From: an uncultured Bacteroides sp.
GTDB taxonomy: Bacteria > Bacteroidota > Bacteroidia > Bacteroidales > Bacteroidaceae
Assembly: GCA_905201685.1 (NCBI GenBank)
Contig: CAJKOW010000043.1
Location: forward strand, 1 to 14,769
Reading direction: 5' to 3'
Length of the DNA stretch: 14,769 nucleotides
The position numbers and the translations under genes were made by a program. The notes beneath the pieces are model-generated. The model worked only from the letters and a program-made list of their open reading frames with translations. It searched no databases and was not told the DNA's origin. Below, piece after piece: positions 6,161 to 13,762 of this stretch; the first letter of the stretch is position 1, and each line of letters begins with the position of its first letter.

Positions 6161-7384
6161 ATGAACTCTAAACTGTTTACCCCTGTAACCATAGGTCCGC
6201 TGACGCTGCGTAACCGTACTATCCGCTCGGCGGCCTTCGAGAGTATGTGTCCGGGCAACAAGCCTTCGGAACAGCTACTCGACTATCATCGCTCCGTAGC
6301 CGCGGGTGGTGTGGGTATGACGACAGTGGCTTATGCTGCCGTTACCCGTAGCGGCCTTTCCTTCGACCGTCAGTTGTGGATGCGTCCGGAGATTGTGCCT
6401 GGCTTGCGCCGTCTGACTGATGCTGTTCATGCCGAAGGTGCTGCGGCCAGCATCCAGTTAGGACATTGCGGCAACATGTCACACAAAAGCATCTGTGGCT
6501 GTATGCCCGTAGGAGCCAGTAGCGGCTTCAACCTTTATTCGCCTACGTTTGTCCGTGGCCTGCGTGCCGACGAACTTCCGGAAATGGCTCGTGCTTACGG
6601 CCATGCAGTGAATCTGGCGCGTGAGTCGGGCTTCGATGCTGTGGAGGTTCACGCCGGGCATGGCTATCTTATCAGTCAGTTCCTTTCGCCCTCTACCAAT
6701 CATCGCAAAGATGAATTCGGCGGTTCGTTGGAAAACCGCATGCGCTTCATGGATATGGTGATGGACGAGGCAATGAAGGCAGCCGGCAACGACATGGCTG
6801 TATTGGTGAAGATGAATATGCGCGACGGCTTCCGTGGAGGTATGGAGCTGGACGAGTCGTTGCAGGTGGCGCAGCGGTTGCAGCAAAGCGGTGCCCATGC
6901 GCTGGTGTTGAGCGGCGGCTTTGTGAGCAAGGCGCCCATGTACGTGATGCGTGGCGAGATGCCCATCCGCACCATGACTTACTACATGAATTGCTGGTGG
7001 CTGAAGTACGGCGTGCGCATGGTGGGCAAATGGATGATACCCACGGTTCCTTTCAAGGAGGGGTATTTCCTGGAAGATGCATTGAAGTTCCGGGCTGCGT
7101 TGGATATGCCGTTGGTGTATGTAGGCGGACTGGTGGCCCGGCAGAAGATTGACGAAGTGCTCAATGACGGTTTCGAGGCCGTGCAGATGGGGCGTGCACT
7201 GCTCAACGAACCGGGTTTTGTGAACCGCATGAAGGAGGAAGAGAATGCACGCTGCTCGTGCCGGCACAGCAACTACTGCATTGCCCGTATGTACAGCATC
7301 GACATGGCCTGCCATCAGCGGTTGAAGGAAGAGTTGCCGCCTTGCCTGAAGAAGGAAATTGAACGCATCGAAAGCAGGGGGTAG
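6161..7384 (+). CDS. Old Yellow Enzyme family flavin oxidoreductase, candidate 3-oxo bile acid 5-beta-reductase (5BR)
   Basis: 407 residues: a single FMN-binding TIM barrel. Visible family motifs are LFTPVTIGPLTLRNR (5-19), QLGHCGN (99-105), EVHAGHGYLISQFLSP (162-177) with the substrate-binding histidine pair H164/H167 and Tyr169, GGSLENR (187-193), VGGL (321-324) and phosphate-binding GRAL (344-347). Four cysteines near the C-terminus (C365, C367, C373, C384) may hold an iron-sulfur cluster, but their C-x1-C-x5-C-x10-C spacing differs from the C-x2-C-x3-C pattern of BaiCD and 2,4-dienoyl-CoA reductase, and the C-terminal NAD(P)H/FAD domain of those ~650-residue enzymes is absent. BaiCD relatives act on 3-oxo-delta-4 bile acids. 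Beside 5AR and an SDR, a 5-beta-reductase working in either direction is the best guess. It ends four bases before the SDR start. Confidence 0.85.
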   Translation: MNSKLFTPVTIGPLTLRNRTIRSAAFESMCPGNKPSEQLLDYHRSVAAGGVGMTTVAYAAVTRSGLSFDRQLWMRPEIVPGLRRLTDAVHAEGAAASIQLGHCGNMSHKSICGCMPVGASSGFNLYSPTFVRGLRADELPEMARAYGHAVNLARESGFDAVEVHAGHGYLISQFLSPSTNHRKDEFGGSLENRMRFMDMVMDEAMKAAGNDMAVLVKMNMRDGFRGGMELDESLQVAQRLQQSGAHALVLSGGFVSKAPMYVMRGEMPIRTMTYYMNCWWLKYGVRMVGKWMIPTVPFKEGYFLEDALKFRAALDMPLVYVGGLVARQKIDEVLNDGFEAVQMGRALLNEPGFVNRMKEEENARCSCRHSNYCIARMYSIDMACHQRLKEELPPCLKKEIERIESRG

Positions 7385-7388
7385 GCGT

Positions 7389-8234
7389 ATGGAGAAGAAA
7401 CTGGCTGTAATAACAGGAGCCGACGGTGGTATGGGGACTGAAATCACCCGTGCCGTAGCTCGTGCGGGCTATCGGGTAGTAATGGCCTGCTACAATCCGG
7501 CCAAAGCCGAAGTGCGGCGCAGAATGCTGGTTGAGGAAACAGGTAATGCCGACATTGAAGTGCGGGGTATTGACCTGGCTTCGCTGGAGTCGGTAGCCGC
7601 TTTTGCCAACCGCCTGCTGGAACAGGGAGAAAGAATCTCACTGTTGATGAACAATGCCGGAACGATGGAGACCGGTCTGCACATCACGGACGATGGACTG
7701 GAGCGTACGGTTAGCGTCAATTACGTGGGACCTTATCTGTTGACGCGCAAGTTGTTGCCGCTGATGGGTGAGGGGAGCCGGGTGGTGAACATGGTGTCGT
7801 GTACGTATGCCATCGGGAAACTCGATTTTCCCGACTTCTTCCTGCGGGGCAAGAAGGGCGCCTTCTGGCGTATTCCTATCTATAGCAATACCAAACTGGC
7901 ATTGACGCTGTTTACCATCGACCTGGCGCGACGGGTCAAGGAGCGGGGTATCGTAGTGAATGCTGCCGACCCCGGCATCGTCTCGACCGACATCATTACG
8001 ATGCACATGTGGTTCGATCCGCTGACGGATATCCTGTTCCGCCCGTTCATCCGTACACCCCGTAAGGGAGCAGCTACGGCTATCAGTCTGTTGCTGGACG
8101 AAGAGGCCGGACAGCGGACAGGTACACTGAATGTGAGCTGTCGGCCGAAGCGTTTGTCGGAAAAATATCTGCACCACTGGCAAATGGGAGAGTTGTGGAA
8201 CCGTACGGAAATAATAGTAGAAAAATGGCTGTAG
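7389..8234 (+). CDS. Short-chain dehydrogenase/reductase, candidate 3-beta-hydroxysteroid dehydrogenase
   Basis: 281 residues from ATG 7389, preceded by a purine-rich AGGGGG ribosome-binding stretch; the in-frame ATG at 7359 would overlap the OYE gene. It has a Rossmann fold with the cofactor motif TGADGGMG (9-16), NNAG (88-91), and a catalytic set N111, S137, Y165 and K169 (YSNTK), then PG at 195-196. The segment VMACYNPAKAE after beta-2 lacks an acidic residue at the usual NAD-selecting position and has no clear Arg cluster beyond R43-R45, so cofactor choice is open. A stretch around 144-164 (KLDFPDFFLRGKKGAFWRIP) resembles retinol dehydrogenase-like SDRs. The four-base gap after OYE makes an operon very likely. 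Oxidation or reduction of a steroid 3-hydroxyl is inferred from context. Confidence 0.87.
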   Translation: MEKKLAVITGADGGMGTEITRAVARAGYRVVMACYNPAKAEVRRRMLVEETGNADIEVRGIDLASLESVAAFANRLLEQGERISLLMNNAGTMETGLHITDDGLERTVSVNYVGPYLLTRKLLPLMGEGSRVVNMVSCTYAIGKLDFPDFFLRGKKGAFWRIPIYSNTKLALTLFTIDLARRVKERGIVVNAADPGIVSTDIITMHMWFDPLTDILFRPFIRTPRKGAATAISLLLDEEAGQRTGTLNVSCRPKRLSEKYLHHWQMGELWNRTEIIVEKWL

Positions 8235-8271
8235 GCGCTGATGTATATGGAATACGGCCTGACTGTTAATA

Positions 8272-8300
8272 AAAAAGGGAGTGCTTGACACTCCCTTTTT
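8272..8300. terminator. Strong bidirectional intrinsic terminator
   Basis: A run of five A, then GGGAGTG (8277-8283), a five-base loop, CACTCCC (8289-8295) and five T. The stem is seven strong pairs plus five A-T pairs, with a T-run in both directions. It separates the convergent SDR (plus) and pfkA (minus) genes and should end both transcripts. Confidence 0.93.
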
Positions 8301-8340
8301 ATATGTAGAAACCGGTTCTGTACCCCGGTATGCTTGCGTA

Positions 8341-9321
8341 TCAGATGGACAATTCGCGCAACACGTTGACCAATTCCTTCTTGATGGGTTTGTCGTTCTT
8401 GATGGCTTTGGTGAAGGGCACGTAAACCACTTCGTCGTGTTCGATGCCGATCATGACATTGCGTTGCCCTTCCATGATGGCGTCGATGGCTGCTGCACCC
8501 AGACGGCTGGCTAAGATACGGTCGTGTGCGCTTGGGCTACCGCCGCGTTGCAAGTGTCCGAGGATGGTGACACGTACATCGTATTGCGGATATTCGTTTT
8601 TCACACGTTCGGCATAGTGCATGGCCCCTCCGGTCAGTTCACTTTCGGCTACCAGCACGATACTGCTGTTCTTCGATTTGCGGAAACCGTTCTTGATGAA
8701 TTCTTCCAACTGGTCCACTTCTGTGCTGAATTCCGGTATGATGGCGGCTTCGGCTCCGGAAGCGATGGCTCCGTTCAATGCTAAGAAGCCGGCATCGCGT
8801 CCCATGACTTCGACGAAGAACAGACGCTCGTGTGAGGTAGCTGTGTCGCGGATTTTATCGACGGCATCCAGAATGGTATTGAGGGCGGTGTCATATCCGA
8901 TGGTGGTATCGGTACCAAAAAGGTCGTTATCGATGGTACCCGGCAAACCGATGCAGGGTACATCAAACTCCTGAGCGAAGATGCGTGCACCGGTCAGTGA
9001 TCCGTCACCGCCTATGATTACGAGGGCATCGATGTCTTCTTTCTTCATGTTTTCGTAGGCCAGCTGACGTCCTTCGGGAGTCATGAACTCTTTACAGCGA
9101 GCTGTTTTCAGGATAGTACCTCCCATTTGGATGATGTTGCTTACGTTCTGGCTTTTGAACTCCTTAATTTCACCGGTTACCAATCCTTTGTAACCCCTAT
9201 AGATACCTTTTACCTGGAGTCCGTTGTAGATAGCTGCACGTGTCACAGCACGGATGGCTGCGTTCATACCCGGAGCATCTCCTCCGGAAGTCAAGATTCC
9301 GATGCACTTAATTGTTCCCAT
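8341..9321 (-). CDS. pfkA: ATP-dependent 6-phosphofructokinase
   Basis: 326 residues, close to the usual ~320 of bacterial PfkA. It phosphorylates fructose 6-phosphate to fructose 1,6-bisphosphate in glycolysis in the cytoplasm. Motifs in order: GILTSGGDAPGMNAAIR (8-24, ATP site), GGDGS (104-108), PGTIDND (127-133) with catalytic Asp131, GYDTALNTI (142-150), MGRDAGF (173-179) and LGHLQRGGSPSAHDR, contacting the sugar phosphate. The Gly at position 105-107 of GGDGS, rather than GGDDS, marks an ATP-using and not a pyrophosphate-using enzyme. A TATCTTTG promoter box lies 30 bases upstream, so it is transcribed separately from ispH-cmk or in addition to read-through. Nothing is broken. Confidence 0.97.
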   Translation of the reverse strand: MGTIKCIGILTSGGDAPGMNAAIRAVTRAAIYNGLQVKGIYRGYKGLVTGEIKEFKSQNVSNIIQMGGTILKTARCKEFMTPEGRQLAYENMKKEDIDALVIIGGDGSLTGARIFAQEFDVPCIGLPGTIDNDLFGTDTTIGYDTALNTILDAVDKIRDTATSHERLFFVEVMGRDAGFLALNGAIASGAEAAIIPEFSTEVDQLEEFIKNGFRKSKNSSIVLVAESELTGGAMHYAERVKNEYPQYDVRVTILGHLQRGGSPSAHDRILASRLGAAAIDAIMEGQRNVMIGIEHDEVVYVPFTKAIKNDKPIKKELVNVLRELSI

Positions 9322-9351
9322 AACAATCTTTTTTTAGTTAATAATTTGGCG

Positions 9352-9359
9352 CAAAGATA
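9352..9359 (-). promoter_or_regulatory. -7 element of the pfkA promoter
   Basis: The minus strand reads TATCTTTG, a perfect TAnnTTTG match, 30 bases before the pfkA ATG. A -33 TTG at normal spacing is not evident. A perfect six-base stem (TTGCTA 9398-9403 with TAGCAA 9410-9415) lies next to the ispH stop and may weakly separate the two genes. Confidence 0.6.
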
Positions 9360-9415
9360 CGAAAAACCTGAGGGTGTGACTGATAATTTACGTTAATTTG
9401 CTATTCGATTAGCAA

Positions 9416-10291
9416 CTACTTATTGTCTGTCAGTCTTGCTTTTATCGCATCCGATATTTCTTCCATCAGCCATTTGGGAGTGGATGTAGCACCGCATATC
9501 CCAATGGATGAGGCTCCTGTCAGCAGGGCATCGTCTATTTCGTCGGCGCTGTCTATCAGGTGCGAGTTGGGATTGACCTTCTGACATTCGGCAAAAAGCA
9601 TTTTCCCGTTCGAGCTTTTTTTCCCGCTGACAAAGAATACTAAGTCGTGCGAGGAGGCAAACTTGCGTATGTTGGGGATACGGTTGGCAACCTGACGGCA
9701 GATGGTGTCGTAGTATTCGAAAGAGACGCCTGGCGAGATGTGTGCCTTGATGTATTCCACAATGCGGCGGAATTCGTCGAGCGATTTGGTCGTTTGCGAA
9801 TAAAGGCAAATGCTTTTGCTGAAGTCAAGGTTTTGGGCTTCTTCCAATTTCTCGATGACGATGGCCTTGCCGTTGGTTTGTCCTACCAAGCCTAATACTT
9901 CGGCATGACCATTCTTGCCGTAGATGACGATTTGTTTGTCGTCACTGTTCTCTTCCATAAATTCCTGCTTGATTCTTTTCTGCAACCGAAGAACAACAGG
10001 ACAGGTGGCATCGATGATTTCGATGTTGTTGCGGCGGGCGATGGCGTATGTCTCTGGTGGCTCGCCGTGGGCACGCAGTAGCACTTTGGCGTTCTGTAAT
10101 CGGCTGAATTCTTCGTGGTTGATGGTTTTCAGCCCCATCTTTTCCAGTCGTTCCACTTCGCGGCTGTTGTGTACGATGTCGCCTAAGCAATACAGGGGAC
10201 TGCCGCCGGTCAGTTCTTCTTCGGCCTTATGGATGGCAGTTACTACGCCGAAGCAGAAGCCGGAACCTTCGTCTATTTCTACTTTGACCAT
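9416..10291 (-). CDS. ispH: 4-hydroxy-3-methylbut-2-enyl diphosphate reductase
   Basis: 291 residues. The enzyme makes isopentenyl and dimethylallyl diphosphate from HMBPP, the last step of the methylerythritol phosphate pathway, using an iron-sulfur cluster. The three cluster cysteines are present: C13 (GFCFGV), C97 (DATCP) and C198 (DTIC). GKNGHAEVLG holds H129 and the proton-donor Glu131, T168 lies in SQTTKS, and SGKKSSNGK (222-230) gives the substrate-binding Ser-Ser-Asn. Two motifs depart from the E. coli form: DTICRQVANR in place of DICYATTNRQ, and CGATSTP in place of AGASAP, with the serine kept. These may be lineage features. It starts 22 bases after the cmk stop, pointing to a cmk-ispH operon. 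Confidence 0.97.
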   Translation of the reverse strand: MVKVEIDEGSGFCFGVVTAIHKAEEELTGGSPLYCLGDIVHNSREVERLEKMGLKTINHEEFSRLQNAKVLLRAHGEPPETYAIARRNNIEIIDATCPVVLRLQKRIKQEFMEENSDDKQIVIYGKNGHAEVLGLVGQTNGKAIVIEKLEEAQNLDFSKSICLYSQTTKSLDEFRRIVEYIKAHISPGVSFEYYDTICRQVANRIPNIRKFASSHDLVFFVSGKKSSNGKMLFAECQKVNPNSHLIDSADEIDDALLTGASSIGICGATSTPKWLMEEISDAIKARLTDNK

Positions 10292-10313
10292 ACTTTCTTT
10301 GGGCTTGGTTGGT

Positions 10314-11003
10314 TTAAGCTTGGGTTATTCGTTCGAACTGTTCTTTCAGCCATTCCTTCTGTTGCGTCAGTGTCAGGTGACTGTTGTCGAGCAGCAGGGC
10401 GTCTTCAGCCTTTCTCAGCGGACTCACTTCTCGGTGCTGATCGATGTAGTCTCTTTGCTTTACGTTCTCCAGTATATCGTCGAAACTGACTGTTTCGCCT
10501 TTGGCTGTCAGCTCATCGTACCGGCGTTGGGCGCGTATTTCAGGCGACGCAGTAACAAACACCTTCAGCTCGGCGTCGGGAAACACGGTTGTACCAATGT
10601 CGCGTCCGTCCATGACAATTCCTTTTTCTTTTCCCATAGCCTGCTGCTGAGCTACCATTGCTTGGCGGACAAAGTCGAGGGTAGCGATCGGACTGACTTT
10701 GGAAGATACCTCCATCGTTCGGATTTTGTTTTCTACGTTCACTCCGTTCAGGTAAGTGTCCGGCCTACCAGTTTCAGGGTTCAGCTTGAAACTGATATGG
10801 ATGTTTCCAAGTTGTGCTTTCAGTTTCTCCTTGTCTATTTCATCCCCGTTGAAGATTCCGTTTTCGATGCTGTACAAGGTCACGGCGCGGTACATGGCTC
10901 CGCTGTCGATATAGATATAACCAATCTCGCGTGCCAGATCTTTGGCCATGGTGCTTTTTCCGCATGAAGAGAAGCCATCGATGGCAATTGTTATTTTTTT
11001 CAT
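10314..11003 (-). CDS. cmk: Cytidylate kinase
   Basis: 229 residues from the ATG at 11003, which directly opens MKKITIAIDGFSSCGKST; the longer in-frame start at 11084 overlaps the promoter box and is less likely. The protein phosphorylates CMP and dCMP with ATP. It shows the P-loop (10-18), DSGAMYRA (33-40), the CMP-binding insert region and the lid segment DGRDIGTTVFPDAELKVF followed by an Arg-rich RAQRRYDE. Length matches the family's ~225. It is the first gene of a probable cmk-ispH operon, with a promoter box about 80 bases upstream. Confidence 0.97.
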   Translation of the reverse strand: MKKITIAIDGFSSCGKSTMAKDLAREIGYIYIDSGAMYRAVTLYSIENGIFNGDEIDKEKLKAQLGNIHISFKLNPETGRPDTYLNGVNVENKIRTMEVSSKVSPIATLDFVRQAMVAQQQAMGKEKGIVMDGRDIGTTVFPDAELKVFVTASPEIRAQRRYDELTAKGETVSFDDILENVKQRDYIDQHREVSPLRKAEDALLLDNSHLTLTQQKEWLKEQFERITQA

Positions 11004-11081
11004 AAGGCTATATATAATAAGGTGTACTTCCGTTTTGGCTTTAGCAAAAATGTTTTTCAGCATTTCGTTTAAAAATCCTGC

Positions 11082-11089
11082 CAAAGATA
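11082..11089 (-). promoter_or_regulatory. -7 element of the cmk-ispH promoter
   Basis: Minus strand TATCTTTG, a perfect TAnnTTTG match, about 78 bases before the cmk ATG. No clear -33 TTG. The divergent region 11004-11270 otherwise holds only promoter elements; I see no small gene in it. Confidence 0.6.
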
Positions 11090-11225
11090 CGGGTATTTTT
11101 AAAATATCTCGTTACTTTTGTAGCACAAAAGCAAATAGAGCTGTCTTAAGAATTAAAAAAATAAAAATGCAAGGGTTATTATGTAAAAAAACACAGCCAA
11201 GCGTGAACATTCGTAGGAAAAGTGC

Positions 11226-11233
11226 TATATTTG
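11226..11233 (+). promoter_or_regulatory. -7 element of the TonB gene promoter
   Basis: TATATTTG, a perfect TAnnTTTG match, 37 bases before the ATG at 11271. A second match, TACTTTTG at 11113-11120, could give a longer transcript. No TTG at the expected -33 spacing for either. Confidence 0.55.
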
Positions 11234-11270
11234 CCCCAAATGAGAAACACTAAAATTATTATTATAGATT

Positions 11271-11960
11271 ATGGAAATTAAAAAGACACCTAAGGCAGAC
11301 TTGGAGAATAAAAAGTCAACTTGGCTGCTGATCGGTTACGTAATTGTACTTGCCTTTATGTTCGTGGCGTTCGAATGGACAAAACGCGACGTACAGGTTG
11401 ATACAAGTCAGGCCGTAGCCGATGTTGTATTTGAAGAGGAAATTGAAATTCCTATCACCGAACAACCGGAAGTTGTTGCACCGCCACCTCCCGAGGCTCC
11501 GTCTTTTGTAGAGACGCTGACAATTGTGGATGATGACGCCGATGTGGAAGAAACGACAATTGCTTCTTCTGAGGAAACTGGTCAGGCAGTAGAAGTCAAG
11601 TACGTGCCTGTTGCTGTAGAAGAGGAAGAACCGGAAGAACAAACAATCTTCGAGGTTGTAGAACAGATGCCGGAATTTCCTGATGGTGGTATGGCTGGTT
11701 TGATGCAGTACTTGAGCAAGAACATCAAGTATCCGACTATCGCACAGGAAAATGGTACTCAGGGTCGTGTTACAGTACAGTTCGTGGTTAACAAGGACGG
11801 TAGTATTGTAGACGCAAAAGTATTGAGAGGTGTTGACCCTTACTTGGACAAAGAAGCACTCCGTGTGATCGGTACCATGCCGAAGTGGAAACCGGGTATG
11901 CAACGTGGTAAACCCGTACGTGTGAAATACACAGTGCCTGTAATGTTTAGATTGCAGTAA
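11271..11960 (+). CDS. TonB-family energy transducer
   Basis: 229 residues. One N-terminal membrane segment (STWLLIGYVIVLAFMFVAF, about 16-34) follows a short basic cytoplasmic tail. A periplasmic acidic and Pro-rich linker holds VAPPPPEAP (69-77) and many Glu/Asp/Val. The TonB C-terminal domain spans about 140-229, with MPEFPDGG (133-140), YPTIAQENGTQGRVTVQF, VNKDGSI, KEALRVIGTMPKWKPG and a final VKYTVPVMFRLQ. It couples the proton motive force to TonB-dependent outer-membrane receptors, probably with ExbB/ExbD encoded elsewhere. Bacteroidetes encode many paralogues, so I give no symbol. Its own promoter and terminator flank it, so it appears monocistronic. Confidence 0.94.
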   Translation: MEIKKTPKADLENKKSTWLLIGYVIVLAFMFVAFEWTKRDVQVDTSQAVADVVFEEEIEIPITEQPEVVAPPPPEAPSFVETLTIVDDDADVEETTIASSEETGQAVEVKYVPVAVEEEEPEEQTIFEVVEQMPEFPDGGMAGLMQYLSKNIKYPTIAQENGTQGRVTVQFVVNKDGSIVDAKVLRGVDPYLDKEALRVIGTMPKWKPGMQRGKPVRVKYTVPVMFRLQ

Positions 11961-11980
11961 TAGAGTTTATAAAAATAGGA

Positions 11981-12005
11981 GAGGCTGCTTCGGGCAGCCT
12001 CTTTT
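11981..12005 (+). terminator. Intrinsic terminator after the TonB gene
   Basis: GAGGCTGC (11981-11988) pairs perfectly with GCAGCCTC (11994-12001) around a TTCGG loop and is followed by TTTT. It begins 20 bases after the stop codon. Confidence 0.93.
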
Positions 12006-12045
12006 CATTCTGTCTCCTTCCAAGATTCATAACAATCTATTTACT

Positions 12046-13020
12046 ATGTTTACAGCTTCTGAGCTTCTTGATATGGTTAGGGCGCATATTGCGGAATTGC
12101 AATTTACCCGAACTCCCAAAGGATTATACGATCCTGTCACTTATGTTCTTTCGTTAGGTGGAAAAAGAATTCGTCCGGTACTGATGCTGATGGCTTACAA
12201 TCTGTTTCGTGAGGATGTGAAGTCTATTCTTCAGCCGGCTACCGGTATCGAAGTCTATCATAATTATACTTTGTTGCATGACGACCTGATGGATCGTGCA
12301 GACAAGCGTCGGGGAAAACCAACCGTACATAAGGTGTGGAATGACAACGTGGCCATTCTTTCGGGCGATGCCATGCTGGTATTGGCTTATCAGTTTATGG
12401 CGCAGTGCCCTTCTGACAAGTTAAAGGAGGTGCTCGATTTGTTTAATCTGACAGCTTTGGAAATATGCGAAGGACAACAGATGGACATGGAGTTTGAACA
12501 ACGCAACGATGTGTCGGAAGCGGAATATATTGAGATGATCCGCCTGAAAACGTCTGTCTTGCTGGCTGCGAGTTTAAAGATAGGAGCTGTTTTGGGTGGC
12601 GCATCCAAGGGAGATGCTGATTATCTGTATGATTTTGGCATTAATCTGGGATTGGCTTTTCAGTTAAAGGATGATTTACTGGATGTTTATGGCGATTCGG
12701 CCCGCTTTGGAAAGAATATAGGTGGTGATATTCTGTGCAATAAGAAAACCTATTTGGTCATCAAAGCCTTCGAGCATGCGGATAAGGAGCAGGCGTCGCA
12801 GTTGGATGACTGGTTTAACCGGAAAACATTCGATCCGCAGCAAAAAATAGAAGCTGTTACCCGTCTGTACAATCAGATCGGAGTGAGAGAATTGTGTGAA
12901 GCCAAGATTGTGGAATACAGCAGACGGGCTTCGGAAAGTTTGCGTCTGTTGGATGTTCCTGCAGAAAACAAACGGGAACTGGAAAAACTGATGGAAGAAT
13001 TGATGTATCGCGAATCCTGA
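12046..13020 (+). CDS. Polyprenyl (probably short-chain) diphosphate synthase
   Basis: 324 residues. It condenses isopentenyl diphosphate with allylic diphosphates. Motifs: GGKRIRP (38-44), the first Asp-rich motif DDLMD (79-83) followed by RRGKPTVH, GDAML (107-111), KT at 168-169, and the second Asp-rich motif DDLLD (209-213) inside FQLKDDLLD. A bulky Tyr74 stands five residues before the first motif, which in this superfamily limits chain length. That suggests a C15-C20 product rather than octaprenyl for menaquinone, but this is an inference. No promoter is obvious after the TonB terminator. Gaps of 36 and 4 bases to the next two genes suggest an operon. Confidence 0.94.
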   Translation: MFTASELLDMVRAHIAELQFTRTPKGLYDPVTYVLSLGGKRIRPVLMLMAYNLFREDVKSILQPATGIEVYHNYTLLHDDLMDRADKRRGKPTVHKVWNDNVAILSGDAMLVLAYQFMAQCPSDKLKEVLDLFNLTALEICEGQQMDMEFEQRNDVSEAEYIEMIRLKTSVLLAASLKIGAVLGGASKGDADYLYDFGINLGLAFQLKDDLLDVYGDSARFGKNIGGDILCNKKTYLVIKAFEHADKEQASQLDDWFNRKTFDPQQKIEAVTRLYNQIGVRELCEAKIVEYSRRASESLRLLDVPAENKRELEKLMEELMYRES

Positions 13021-13056
13021 TTTTAATCTTTATTTTATTGTTAGATTTATAAAAGA

Positions 13057-13758
13057 ATGCCTTATCGGAGACTGCCCAATACGGATCAGGCAAGAATACG
13101 TGCCTTGAAGGCCGCCATCGCAAGAGCGGATATGTGCAATGGTGATGCCATGGCCATATCGTGGAAGTCGTTGTCGGCGGCGAGGCGTTTTCTTGTAAAA
13201 TTCGAAGCGGCTCAGAATCGTTATGCGGAATGCTTCGAAAGGCAGTCAAAGGCAGGGCGAAAGCATCAGGCCAACGTGAAGATGGCTCGTTTGTATATCT
13301 CTCATTTTATTCAGGTGTTGAATTTGGCGGTGATCCGTTCCGAAGTGCGCTTGTCGCATAAGGAATATTATGGCCTTGATTCGCAGAATTACAACGTTCC
13401 CGATTTGACATCCGATGCACAGCTGGCTGTGTGGGGAAAGAAAATCATAGAAGGGGAGGCGCGGCGCTTGTCACAAGGCGGTACTCCGATTTATAATCCG
13501 ACAATAGCTAAGGTGAAGGTACATTATGATATCTTCATGGATAGCAGCGAACGTCAGAAAGCGTATCAGGAGGCGACCACCAGAAGTCTTGAGGCAGTGG
13601 CGTCGATGCGCGGCGAAGCAGATGAACTGATCCTGGATATTTGGAATCAGATTGAAAGAAAGTTTGAAGCAGTCACTCCGAATGAAAAACGGTTGGACTT
13701 GTGTAGAGATTACGGATTGGTCTATTATTATCGTACCGGTGAAAAACAGCAAAAGTAG
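13057..13758 (+). CDS. Conserved-looking protein of unknown function between prenyl synthase and tatD
   Basis: 233 residues, intact and with normal codon use. No signal peptide or membrane segment is visible, so it is probably cytoplasmic. The N-terminal third is basic and helical (ARIRALKAAIARADM, SLSAARRFLVKFEAAQNRY). The middle has ARLYISHFIQVLNLAVIR and HKEYYGLD, and a long C-terminal helix carries RSLEAVASMRGEADELI and ends near YGLVYYYRTGE. It may be a helical bundle. I do not recognise the family. It sits 36 bases after the prenyl synthase and four bases before tatD, so the three are probably one transcript. Confidence 0.8.
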   Translation: MPYRRLPNTDQARIRALKAAIARADMCNGDAMAISWKSLSAARRFLVKFEAAQNRYAECFERQSKAGRKHQANVKMARLYISHFIQVLNLAVIRSEVRLSHKEYYGLDSQNYNVPDLTSDAQLAVWGKKIIEGEARRLSQGGTPIYNPTIAKVKVHYDIFMDSSERQKAYQEATTRSLEAVASMRGEADELILDIWNQIERKFEAVTPNEKRLDLCRDYGLVYYYRTGEKQQK

Positions 13759-13762
13759 TGCT

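Noticed and set aside
6479..7447. Long minus-strand ORF (322 codons) opposite the OYE gene
   Set aside because: It lies fully antisense to a gene with clear family motifs, is rich in His/Gln/Leu as expected from the reverse of GC-rich coding sequence, and shows no domain.
7638..8291. Minus-strand ORF of 217 codons opposite the SDR gene
   Set aside because: It runs through the strong terminator and is antisense to an intact SDR with all catalytic motifs.
9924..10967. Plus-strand ORF of 347 codons across ispH and cmk
   Set aside because: Spans two clearly identified minus-strand genes and their gap; no recognisable domain.
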